DNA of 33,606 bases, taken from Candidatus Woesebacteria bacterium (lineage in GTDB: Bacteria; Patescibacteriota; Microgenomatia; UBA8517; UBA10165). The notes under the pieces were generated by a model. The model did no database searches and was not told where the DNA came from. It saw only the letters and a program-made list of their open reading frames with translations. Positions 19,216 through 27,524 of this stretch are shown piece after piece (positions within the stretch are counted from its first letter, which is position 1; each line of letters opens with the position of its first letter). A program made the position numbers and the translations under genes. The DNA lies in the NCBI GenBank assembly GCA_002686465.1, contig NZCP01000044.1, positions 1 to 33,606 of the forward strand. The letters run 5' to 3'.

Positions 19216-22144
19216 TTTTTCTCCGTAGTACCAATAGTAGTAGAAATCCGCCAGCCAGAATGAAACCTGCATATTCTAGGAGTTGCGGCCAGAAAATTAT
19301 CCTAATCTTACCACCCTCCCCCAATACCCACCCATTGGCCCAATTATTAACCAATACATGCTCATTAATCTTTTTTGGAATGAAACCATCCCATGTAAAA
19401 GCAATCCAACCTTTATGATACGCTTGTGATAAAACTAGTGTGGAATTTTCTTTTACTTCTATTTCGTAGTAGCTAGAATTAGGGTGATAAACATTGCCAG
19501 CCTCATGATAAATCGCCTCGCTCTGAGAATCACCACTGCGTAGAGCTAGCCCAACAAGAAACTGATAAGGAATCGGGTTGACCGTGACTTTTCCCACCTC
19601 ATTAACTGCTTTCTCGTCTCCAATCGATACATTGTCAAAATGTAAAGTGTATCCTAACCCATCCTCTTCCATTGGTGGCTGAACAAAATATGATGTAAAC
19701 ATCTTTGGACCTTTTGGCAAATATGTCTCTAGGTCTGCTCTCTGTGAGTTCAAATTCTCCATCCAAAGAAGAATAGGTCTTCCTGAAATATTTTTGCTCT
19801 CGACGTTTATAAGATAGGCAAATTTGTGGGGTAGATTTGGTAAGAAAAATGATTTTTCGCCACCTGCCTTTGAGGCATCATTTAACTCAGCACTGAAATA
19901 GCCATACACTTTAGGTACCTTAACTTGCAGCTCCCATCCGTCAAAATATATCTCCGGGTCTTTGTATTCAATCCCGCCTAGGTCACTTGGGTCAACCCAA
20001 ACCAATTGCTCTTGCCAACCTAAAGGAACGTCTAAGTGATATCCAGCCAAGTTTTCTGGAATAGTTTTCTTGAAAAGAAAATGATCATCTTTATCCTCAA
20101 TTTCGAATTCCAAATCCTCCTGTGTCTTACCAGTAAAAAGTGATCGGAAAGGATAGTAAGTAGTGGTAGGTAGTTGGTAGTGAGTAGTTGGATTAGAAAT
20201 GTATCCCCCACTTCCCTCAAATCCCACATCATAGTTATTCCATTTATATGCCGGTTCGATAACCGGAAGGTTTTCTGCCAAGAAAACAAAGTCACGAAGA
20301 GGTGTTTCAAGATCAACCTCATAAATTCTAATATGGCCAAATTCTTGAGAGAGGCTCACTTTGTTTGATTGAACTAGCATATCGGATAGTTCATCAAGAT
20401 AGGTAGTCTTTGCAGAGGAAGGATTAATGACACTTTCATCAACTAACAGCCATTGAATTTGATATTTTTCCAGAACGTTTTCAAATAAAGAAAGATTTTT
20501 GGAGTAGGTGGCGTACGAAATCTCCCAATAATAATTTTCATTGTAAGAAGACCAACGGTCAAATTCACGATCTAGTATTGGCTGACGTATTCCAAACCAT
20601 CTAAAACCGGCTCCCTCGTAACCCCATGTATGATATACCCAACCCCAAAAAGTGTGAACTGGAAACGGAGCCACTCTGCCGAACTCTTCTTTTTTTTCAA
20701 ACCTTTCAAATACACTAAAGTATTCCCTCGGAATCTCGGCCTTCATCGTAGAGCTCATTAAATTGCCAGAAAATGCTGGAAGCATATAGTAAAAAAGAGC
20801 AGCTAGAATAATAAATGGCACACAAAACACAACAAGTTTTCGTCTTCCTAACTTTTTGACCAAAAAGTTCAATGCTATAGCAAAATAAACCGCGTAAGAA
20901 AACATCAATAAAATAGAAAACTTTGTAAATGGGAAACGTAAAACCTCTCTAAAAAGGGGCGAGCTTTCTCGTAAAGAATGGAACAAACTACTGATGCCAG
21001 GAACATTATTGGAAATTGCAAGGAATGAAATTATGAAAACAGGTAAAACTGCAAGGCCATGTTTCCTTTTCTTTAGAAGAGAAAGGATAAGTCCAAAAAC
21101 CACAAGCAAGAAGACAGCATGCCCAACTAAAAGAACAGCCGGAGTTTGGAGATGAGAATCCCATTCGTCAAATAGATCAACAAACTCACCTCGCTCCGCG
21201 TCATAATCTCCCCAATCAAACAAAAAGTTCTTGAGAAGCGCTGTATCGGCAATAGTGCCAAACTTTTTTCCTGTCAGAAAGGCTTTGTCTGAAAATTGCG
21301 AGTGTATCTTAGACAGGCCAATATCCTGTCCGTTATTGACTACAAAGTAAACACTTGGCAACAGCCAAAAACTGTTAAGTGCTATAGTTGTCAGAACTAT
21401 CAACAGTCCACGATAAATATTCTTCTTTATCCTCCAAAAAGTTAAGACTCCAACGTACAGTAGCAAACCAATAAAATAAGCAAAGAAAAGTGTTGGCGTA
21501 TGTGCAATAGAGGTCGAGAAAACGGTTACAATAGAAAAAAGAAGTAAGTTTTTCTTCTTACCATCATTGATATATTGTGTGGCAAACAAAAATAACCAAG
21601 GGAGGGTAGCAAAATGGGTTGCAAACATCTCCAAAGGCACATAGTAGTGCTGCAAGACCCCAAGATTTAAAAAATAGACGAGAGATCCACCAAATGAGAC
21701 TATTTGTCGACGAGAAGTCGGGACAAACTGGAAGACTACTCTCTCTAGGAAAAAGTAAACTCCCAAAGTACCAAATATGATTGTTAAGAAAAAGTAGAAA
21801 TAGCGAAGGAAGGGATCTGATGAAAAAAGCGAGAGGAGATAGTAAAGAATTATCCTTGGCAGTTCGCTAGCATGGGCTTGTGATGCAACTGCACCAAGAC
21901 CTTGGTGTTCTTGCCAAACACCGAAGAAAATACGTTTAAAATAAAGTCCGAAATTAAACTCAGGATGCAGCGTGTCCCAACCAGAAAGCCAAGTTCCTGG
22001 TTGATAGTTAGTCCATGCCAAAAGAACACCGACAAGGGCCAAGGCCAGAACAAAACCTTTGCCTCTGATCTCACTCCATAACAACGGCAGCAATTTGGCG
22101 ACTAGTTTTTGTAAAGCTAACACAATTGTTTCCTTTGAAAACAA
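19208..22144 (-). CDS. Very large multi-pass membrane protein, GT-C glycosyltransferase-like (arabinofuranosyltransferase/YfhO-like architecture)
   Basis: 978 aa; about a dozen hydrophobic segments in the N-terminal half, large extracytoplasmic beta-rich part, C-terminal TM; YQPGTWLSGWDTLHPEF is an early conserved-looking segment. Confidence 0.65.
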   Translation of the reverse strand: MFSKETIVLALQKLVAKLLPLLWSEIRGKGFVLALALVGVLLAWTNYQPGTWLSGWDTLHPEFNFGLYFKRIFFGVWQEHQGLGAVASQAHASELPRIILYYLLSLFSSDPFLRYFYFFLTIIFGTLGVYFFLERVVFQFVPTSRRQIVSFGGSLVYFLNLGVLQHYYVPLEMFATHFATLPWLFLFATQYINDGKKKNLLLFSIVTVFSTSIAHTPTLFFAYFIGLLLYVGVLTFWRIKKNIYRGLLIVLTTIALNSFWLLPSVYFVVNNGQDIGLSKIHSQFSDKAFLTGKKFGTIADTALLKNFLFDWGDYDAERGEFVDLFDEWDSHLQTPAVLLVGHAVFLLVVFGLILSLLKKRKHGLAVLPVFIISFLAISNNVPGISSLFHSLRESSPLFREVLRFPFTKFSILLMFSYAVYFAIALNFLVKKLGRRKLVVFCVPFIILAALFYYMLPAFSGNLMSSTMKAEIPREYFSVFERFEKKEEFGRVAPFPVHTFWGWVYHTWGYEGAGFRWFGIRQPILDREFDRWSSYNENYYWEISYATYSKNLSLFENVLEKYQIQWLLVDESVINPSSAKTTYLDELSDMLVQSNKVSLSQEFGHIRIYEVDLETPLRDFVFLAENLPVIEPAYKWNNYDVGFEGSGGYISNPTTHYQLPTTTYYPFRSLFTGKTQEDLEFEIEDKDDHFLFKKTIPENLAGYHLDVPLGWQEQLVWVDPSDLGGIEYKDPEIYFDGWELQVKVPKVYGYFSAELNDASKAGGEKSFFLPNLPHKFAYLINVESKNISGRPILLWMENLNSQRADLETYLPKGPKMFTSYFVQPPMEEDGLGYTLHFDNVSIGDEKAVNEVGKVTVNPIPYQFLVGLALRSGDSQSEAIYHEAGNVYHPNSSYYEIEVKENSTLVLSQAYHKGWIAFTWDGFIPKKINEHVLVNNWANGWVLGEGGKIRIIFWPQLLEYAGFILAGGFLLLLVLRRKND

Positions 22145-22147
22145 AAA

Positions 22148-23122
22148 CTAGTTTCGCCAGTTGCTGTAAACCTCTTCCCAGTCTTGTGTGCGATCTCCTT
22201 CTCGACCCTGAATTTGCCTAAGAACTGACAAAGCGTGGGTGTTAGTATCATAGTAGACCACAGTCAATTGGGCACATCCTTCTGCTCCACAATTCGTATC
22301 GCCGGAGTGACTCACCTCGACCTTTTCTAAGAACTGGTTCTGTGACACAAAGGCAATATTTGGCCTTTTCTTATCAGGAGGATAGACCGAAGCTTCAACA
22401 TGTCCAGCTACGTAGTTACTCAAGCTAACGGTTGTATTTCGATCTGTACCTTGCTTCCCATCCGGATACAACCCTCTTGAAACAAAAAGATAGTTATTGT
22501 TTTCGGCATACGGCAACTTAACCACTTTATCGCGAAGTTCAAGATCCATCTGGCCACCCGAGATCACAACAAATCCGCCTTCTGGTAAGTTTATAGAAGC
22601 ATCTGGACTATTAATAATTCCAGATCTATCTTTGTCGAACAAACCTCCTGGTTCGGCAAGAAAAGCTTCTGTACCTTTACTAATGGTGTTCTCAAAGATC
22701 TTGTCATTGCCTGTAAGAACTTCAACAAGCTTAGCAACTTCAACAACACTTCGATCTACCTGATCTGGAATGTCACCTTTAATCCTAACCTCCTGTCCTT
22801 CTGCAACCATCACCGAGACTACTTTTACCTCTGGTTTCTCGACTACAAGTGAAGCTTTTCTCTCAACTACAACCTCCCTGGGCTTCTCTTCGACTGCAGC
22901 TTCGGCTCTCTTCACACGGTCTACCCTGGCTGCTGCCATAGCTTCATGGGCTTCGCGCGGCAGATACGGATATCGACTCGCCCAGTAACTAACAGTTGTA
23001 GGATCCTCATCCTCGCCAGCATGAGCTCGAGGAACTTCTAACTTCCCCAAGGCTGCAGTTGCACCAAGACCAACCAAAAACGCTCTCCTGGTTAACTTTC
23101 CTAAAATATTTTCTTTTGCCAT
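22148..23122 (-). CDS. Secreted protein of unknown function with Tat-like signal peptide
   Basis: N-terminus MAKENILGKLTRRAFLVGLGATAALGKLEVPRAHAGEDE: twin-Arg motif TRRAFL, hydrophobic core, AxA-like site; ATG preceded by GGAGGTGAG. Confidence 0.75.
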   Translation of the reverse strand: MAKENILGKLTRRAFLVGLGATAALGKLEVPRAHAGEDEDPTTVSYWASRYPYLPREAHEAMAAARVDRVKRAEAAVEEKPREVVVERKASLVVEKPEVKVVSVMVAEGQEVRIKGDIPDQVDRSVVEVAKLVEVLTGNDKIFENTISKGTEAFLAEPGGLFDKDRSGIINSPDASINLPEGGFVVISGGQMDLELRDKVVKLPYAENNNYLFVSRGLYPDGKQGTDRNTTVSLSNYVAGHVEASVYPPDKKRPNIAFVSQNQFLEKVEVSHSGDTNCGAEGCAQLTVVYYDTNTHALSVLRQIQGREGDRTQDWEEVYSNWRN

Positions 23123-23140
23123 CTATCTCACCTCCTTCAA

Positions 23141-23227
23141 GGTCGCCTCTGGCGACCGCAGTCCGCCGATAATCGCCCCTCAAGGCGTGTACGAATAGTA
23201 CGAGAAGCCTTGAGGCAAGATTGGGCG
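23141..23227. terminator. Two hairpins between the LPEAG-protein gene and the Tat-like gene; the second is long and composite
   Basis: GGTCGCC-TCT-GGCGACC (23141-23157); CGCCC...CCTCAAGGC...GTAC-GAATA-GTAC...GCCTTGAGG...GGGCG (23174-23227). Confidence 0.55.
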
Positions 23228-23232
23228 GGACA

Positions 23233-23865
23233 CTATCGTATTCTAAACCTTACCAAGTACATACCGATAGCCAAAACAAAAAGTGATCCAAATGCGATTA
23301 GCCAGTTCTCTGCTCCTGCTTCGGGGAGAGCTTTGGGCTCTACTTTTTTACCAACTTTCTTCTCAAGGCAAACTTGTGATGTATCACGATCATGATTATC
23401 TCCAGATCTTACCTCGGCCGTATTAACAATACAAATAAGGCTTTTGTCCGAGGGTAGCGCATCCTGGGATACTTTAACTTTTATCTCTCGCTCCTCTGAT
23501 TTTCCAACCCCCAAGTCTTTAATTTCAAACGAAGTACTACCAGAAACCAAGGTTAGTTGGGACGGAAGACTGTCGGTAACGTCAACCTTATCAAGGTTAT
23601 CATCCCCCACATTTTTTATTTTTAATCTGAAAGTGATCTCATCACCTGGAGCAAACTTGTGAGATGTGATACCGAGGTTGTCAACAAACTTTCTTCCTTG
23701 GGAATCCCAAACCTCTTTATCTATTTGAAGCTCTCCTGTTTTAACACAAACTTCTCCACCACCATATTGGGCTTCACAACGAACTGCGGCTTGGGTAGTT
23801 TTGGGAAGGAGTAAGAAAAAGCTCGCTAGTGTACTAAATACTACTATTTTTAACCATTTGTTCAT
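23233..23865 (-). CDS. Secreted DUF11-like repeat protein with C-terminal LPEAG sorting signal
   Basis: Signal peptide MNKWLKIVVFSTLASFFLLLPKTTQA; FRLKIKNVGDDNLDKVDVTDSLPSQLTLVSGS (DUF11-like); C-terminus LPEAGAENWLIAFGSLFVLAIGMYLVRFRIR. Confidence 0.82.
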   Translation of the reverse strand: MNKWLKIVVFSTLASFFLLLPKTTQAAVRCEAQYGGGEVCVKTGELQIDKEVWDSQGRKFVDNLGITSHKFAPGDEITFRLKIKNVGDDNLDKVDVTDSLPSQLTLVSGSTSFEIKDLGVGKSEEREIKVKVSQDALPSDKSLICIVNTAEVRSGDNHDRDTSQVCLEKKVGKKVEPKALPEAGAENWLIAFGSLFVLAIGMYLVRFRIR

Positions 23866-23966
23866 ACTCAATAAAAAAGCCCATCGGGTGACAGGCACTG
23901 ATATCTTAGAGGATAGGTATAGCTTTGTCAAGAAGTCTATATAGTACTGAGCTTGCAAGCTTGCTA

Positions 23967-23994
23967 TTGCAATTTGGAGAAAAAGGTATATAAT
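23967..23994 (+). promoter_or_regulatory. Sigma70-like promoter for the LPETG gene
   Basis: TTGCAA (23967-23972), 16-nt spacer, TATAAT (23989-23994). Confidence 0.6.
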
Positions 23995-24004
23995 GCCCCA
24001 TAAC

Positions 24005-24089
24005 TAATCACGAAACGTGATTAAGCTAGTTTCCAAAGGAAACTGAACTAATCTCCAAAGAGGAGATTAAGATAATCGTAAGCGCGATT
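24005..24089 (+). promoter_or_regulatory. 5' leader made of four consecutive hairpins
   Basis: TAATCACG-AAA-CGTGATTA (24005-24023); AGTTTCC-AAA-GGAAACT (24028-24044); TAATCTCC-AAAGA-GGAGATTA (24049-24069); AATCG-TAAGCG-CGATT (24074-24089); each separated by exactly 4 nt. Confidence 0.8.
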
Positions 24090-24096
24090 TGAAAAA

Positions 24097-24507
24097 ATGG
24101 AAGAGCAAGAACAACAAGAACAGAAACAAGAGCAGCAAGGAGTTGGCCTTCGAGCCAGAATCGCTCCGATCTTGCCGTTACTAGTCGGTGTCGCAGCATT
24201 ACTAGTAGTAGCATTAGTTGTAACTTTAGTAAGGCAATCTGGCGAGTCGGAAGCTCCAGAAGTAGAAACTACACAAACACCAGAAGAGGGCCCTGCTTTC
24301 AACTTTATTGAACCAACCTCTGAACCAGCACCATTCCAACTTCCGGGAGTTAAAGAAAGTATGGAGGTTGAAGCATCTGAGGTGGCTGAGCCAAAAGTTG
24401 TTGAAAAACTTCCAGAAACTGGTCTTCCAGCCTTTGCAGTTGGTATAGCCTCAGCCGGATTAGTAGCAATCGGGCTACTCTTCAAAAGAATTACAAGAAA
24501 AAGGTAG
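24097..24507 (+). CDS. Small membrane/surface protein with N-terminal TM and C-terminal LPETG sortase signal
   Basis: MEEQEQQEQKQEQQGVGLRARIAPILPLLVGVAALLVVALVVTLVRQ ... VVEKLPETGLPAFAVGIASAGLVAIGLLFKRITRKR. Confidence 0.85.
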   Translation: MEEQEQQEQKQEQQGVGLRARIAPILPLLVGVAALLVVALVVTLVRQSGESEAPEVETTQTPEEGPAFNFIEPTSEPAPFQLPGVKESMEVEASEVAEPKVVEKLPETGLPAFAVGIASAGLVAIGLLFKRITRKR

Positions 24508-24541
24508 AAAACTACTTGAGGATTCTTAGTGGTATGTTTCT

Positions 24542-24685
24542 TTAACTAAGTGCTTTTTGCAATGCCTCACGAAGATTTCCTCCGCCAAACCAACCGTTGA
24601 GGTATACAAGTGTATGCCTACCTTTGTTCCACCCTTGAAGATAATACTTGTTAATACGCCCGCCCCTTTTTAAAAATATGGCCAT
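24542..24685 (-). CDS. Candidate small protein (47 aa), not in the supplied ORF track
   Basis: MAIFLKRGGRINKYYLQGWNKGRHTLVYLNGWFGGGNLREALQKALS; preceded by an extended -10 (TGCTATAAT) on the minus strand. The open frame extends 12 codons further upstream without an ATG. Confidence 0.45.
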   Translation of the reverse strand: MAIFLKRGGRINKYYLQGWNKGRHTLVYLNGWFGGGNLREALQKALS

Positions 24686-24720
24686 TAACTCATCTACTGA
24701 AAGATTCTTGTTGATGGTTC

Positions 24721-24726
24721 ATTATA
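24721..24726 (-). promoter_or_regulatory. Extended -10 element (TATGCTATAAT) on minus strand, candidate promoter for the small ORF
   Basis: Reverse complement of attatagcata contains TGCTATAAT. Confidence 0.4.
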
Positions 24727-24773
24727 GCATACCGATATTAAGGCCATTTTAGGTTTCAGTCCACCAAAACTGA

Positions 24774-24779
24774 TATAAT
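24774..24779 (+). promoter_or_regulatory. -10 element TATAAT upstream of typA
   Basis: ctgaTATAATatcg about 60 nt upstream of the typA start. Confidence 0.45.
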
Positions 24780-24838
24780 ATCGTCTCCCTCTCTCTATGT
24801 ATGGAAGGAGGATTTTTTTTGTTCAAAAATTGTCAAAT

Positions 24839-26659
24839 ATGAAAAACGTAAGAAACGTAGCAATCATTGCGCACATCGATCATGGTAAAACCACGCTAGT
24901 GGATGCGCTGCTTAAGCAAACCCATACATTTCGGGAAAACCAGGAAGAAATGGGTACTGATCGCATTCTTGATAGTGATGATCAAGAAAAAGAGCGTGGT
25001 ATAACCATCACAGCTAAAAATTGTGCAATTGATTTTGAAGGTACCAAGATAAATATAATTGACACACCGGGGCACGCAGACTTCTCAGGCGAAGTCGAAC
25101 GTACGTTAGGCATGGCTGATGGAGCACTTTTAATAATCGACGCACAAGAAGGTCCGATGCCACAAACCCGATTTGTACTTAGGAAAGCCCTCGAACTCGG
25201 TTTAAAAATTATTGTTGTAATCAATAAAATAGATAAACCATATGCAAGAATTCCATACGTTATTGAAAAGACTGAAAATCTTTTCCTGGATCTTGCAGGA
25301 AATGAAGAACAACTTAATTTCCCAGTCCTTTACTCCGTTGGCAAAGATGGGAAGGTATTTGAAAATTTACCCAAGGATTTCAACATAAATGCGGATGTTA
25401 GCCCACTACTTAGAAAAATAGTCGACTTCATTCCCTCCCCTAAATCAAATGATAATAAAAAATTTAAAATGCTAATCTCTTCATTTGAACATGACAGTTA
25501 TTCAGGAAGAATATTAATCGGACGAATTCATCAAGGAATTGTTAAAAAAGGGCAAAAAGTAACTCTTGTACAGAAACCAAACACCAGCTATGTAGTTGAA
25601 AAAGTTTTTGTCTCTGAAGGTCTTTCTAAAAAAGAGGTTGAACATGCAGTCTCAGGCGACATTGTTGCACTGGCTGGGATTGGTGATGCCAAAATTGGCG
25701 AGACAATAGCAGATCTAGGTGAGACAAAAGCACTTCCTGTTATGGAAATTAGCGAACCTACTTTGCATATAGCAATTGGGCCTAATACCTCCCCTTTTTC
25801 AGGTCGTGAAGGAGAATTTTCCACTAGCCGTCAGCTGGAAGAGAGGCTCAACCGCGAGATGGAAAGAAACCTCAGCTTACGTGTCAAAAAGAATGCCAAT
25901 GGCAGATTTGAAGTATCAGGAAGAGGCGAGCTTCATTTGGCAGTTTTTCTTGAAGAACTTCGTCGCGATGGGTATGAGTTTGAGGTGGAAAAACCTGAGG
26001 TGATTGTAAAGGAAATAGATGGTGTAAAAAATGAACCAGTTGAGGAGTTGGACATTCTTGTTCTGAAAGAATATGTAGGTGTGATCAATCAAGAACTGGG
26101 AAAGAGAGGTGCAACCTTAGTAAGTACTGCCCCTATCAACGACCGTGAAGTTGAATTTGTTTATCGCATCCCGACCCGAGCTTTAATTGGTCTAAGAAGT
26201 CTTCTCCTCACACAAACCAAGGGAACTGTAATGTTTAACTCACAAGTTGTTGGTTATCAGCCTGTTGGGAAGCCAATCCAAAAATCAAGAAATGGTGTAC
26301 TTGTTGCTTCTCAAAGTGGCGATGCATTTTCATATGGGCTGCGCGCGGCACAACAAAGAGGAACTACTTTTGTTGATCCAGGAGTAATAGTTTATGAAGG
26401 AATGATAATTGGGCAAAATGTAAAAGATGAGGACATTGCCATTAATGTCTGTAAAGGTAAAAAGCTTACAAACGTCCGTTCCAAAAGCTCAGATGGTGTA
26501 ATTCAACTTGCTCCTCCGATCGAAATGACACTCGAAAAAGGACTTAATTTTATTGAATCCGACGAGTTGATGGAAATCACACCACAAAATATTCGTCTTA
26601 GAAAAAAAATACTTAATGAAGGTGAGCGCCGAAAGTTTCAGAAAAAATTGGTGAGCTAA
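24839..26659 (+). CDS. typA: Translational GTPase TypA/BipA
   Basis: MKNVRNVAIIAHIDHGKTTLVDALLKQ, DTPGHADFSGEVERTLGMADGALLIIDAQEGPMPQTRFV, VINKIDK, C-terminal GLRSLLLTQTKGTVMFN. Confidence 0.96.
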   Translation: MKNVRNVAIIAHIDHGKTTLVDALLKQTHTFRENQEEMGTDRILDSDDQEKERGITITAKNCAIDFEGTKINIIDTPGHADFSGEVERTLGMADGALLIIDAQEGPMPQTRFVLRKALELGLKIIVVINKIDKPYARIPYVIEKTENLFLDLAGNEEQLNFPVLYSVGKDGKVFENLPKDFNINADVSPLLRKIVDFIPSPKSNDNKKFKMLISSFEHDSYSGRILIGRIHQGIVKKGQKVTLVQKPNTSYVVEKVFVSEGLSKKEVEHAVSGDIVALAGIGDAKIGETIADLGETKALPVMEISEPTLHIAIGPNTSPFSGREGEFSTSRQLEERLNREMERNLSLRVKKNANGRFEVSGRGELHLAVFLEELRRDGYEFEVEKPEVIVKEIDGVKNEPVEELDILVLKEYVGVINQELGKRGATLVSTAPINDREVEFVYRIPTRALIGLRSLLLTQTKGTVMFNSQVVGYQPVGKPIQKSRNGVLVASQSGDAFSYGLRAAQQRGTTFVDPGVIVYEGMIIGQNVKDEDIAINVCKGKKLTNVRSKSSDGVIQLAPPIEMTLEKGLNFIESDELMEITPQNIRLRKKILNEGERRKFQKKLVS

Positions 26660-26928
26660 TGTAATTTGGGAGAGTAAGTATTTCCTGTGATTATGTCCTC
26701 TTTCTTGGCCCTAGGCCATTTCTTCAACTGAATTTCTCTCCGCATTGCCTCAGTTCTTGTTGGATACTTCTCAGAGTAGACAAGTTCAAATGAGGAAAAG
26801 TATCGGATGTATTTTGCTGATTTTGAGGATTTGCTTTTGTGCTCCTCGATTCTTTTTTCTAAATTATTCGTCTGACCAATGTACAAAGTGTTTGAAGAGG
26901 TTCGAAGGATGTAGATAAAATATTGCAC
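26656..26928 (-). CDS. GIY-YIG nuclease superfamily protein (UPF0213-like)
   Basis: YFIYILRTSSNTLYIGQTNNLEKRIEEHKSKSSKSAKYIRYFSSFELVYSEKYPTRTEAMRREIQLKKW. Confidence 0.93.
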   Translation of the reverse strand: MQYFIYILRTSSNTLYIGQTNNLEKRIEEHKSKSSKSAKYIRYFSSFELVYSEKYPTRTEAMRREIQLKKWPRAKKEDIITGNTYSPKLH

Positions 26929-26932
26929 AGAA

Positions 26933-27508
26933 TTAACCTACAGATTTCTTAATTCTATATACCGTATGACCTCTTCTTTTTTTTATTTCTTTCATATCCA
27001 AATGATGTTCTCTAGCTATTCTTGGTATTAAACGATTGAGTGCACTCACTACCACAATCCAATATTCCCCACCAGGATTAAGTTGCCCATACGGTTCTAA
27101 AATAAATTCCTGTTCAATAGCATCATCGCCTAACTTAGCTGGAATATTAGATACGATTAAATCAAACATTTTATCTTTTATCGCTTCAATTCCTAAACTA
27201 CCTAGCGCAGTTACATTCGCTACATTATTTTTTACAATGTTGTAATTAGTATAACGAACAGCAAGTAAATCACGATCAACCATGGTAACTTTGGCTTGTG
27301 GGTTAGTTTTCGCCAATATTATTCCTAAAGGTCCATATCCGCAACCAATGTCCAATATGCTTTTAGGATTACTCGGGGTAATAGCACGAATTAATATATC
27401 AGTACCACGATCAATATCAAAAGTTGAAAACAATGTGTTGCCAACATCAAATATATATTTCTCTCCTGCAAAAGGATAGGTTATTTCTTTTTTAAAGTAG
27501 ACATCCAT
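26933..27508 (-). CDS. Class I SAM-dependent methyltransferase (RsmC/MTS-like)
   Basis: PKSILDIGCGYGPLGIILAKTNPQAKVTMVDRDLLAVRYTNYN and FDLIVSNIPAKLG (NPPF-like position). Confidence 0.88.
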   Translation of the reverse strand: MDVYFKKEITYPFAGEKYIFDVGNTLFSTFDIDRGTDILIRAITPSNPKSILDIGCGYGPLGIILAKTNPQAKVTMVDRDLLAVRYTNYNIVKNNVANVTALGSLGIEAIKDKMFDLIVSNIPAKLGDDAIEQEFILEPYGQLNPGGEYWIVVVSALNRLIPRIAREHHLDMKEIKKRRGHTVYRIKKSVG

Positions 27509-27524
27509 GTAATTGTTACAACAG

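Noticed and set aside
24797-24838. Upstream extension of typA (MYGRRIFFVQKLSN)
   Set aside because: The conserved TypA N-terminus starts at MKNVRNVAIIAHIDHGKTTL; the upstream codons look like leader containing AAGGAGG and a T8 run.
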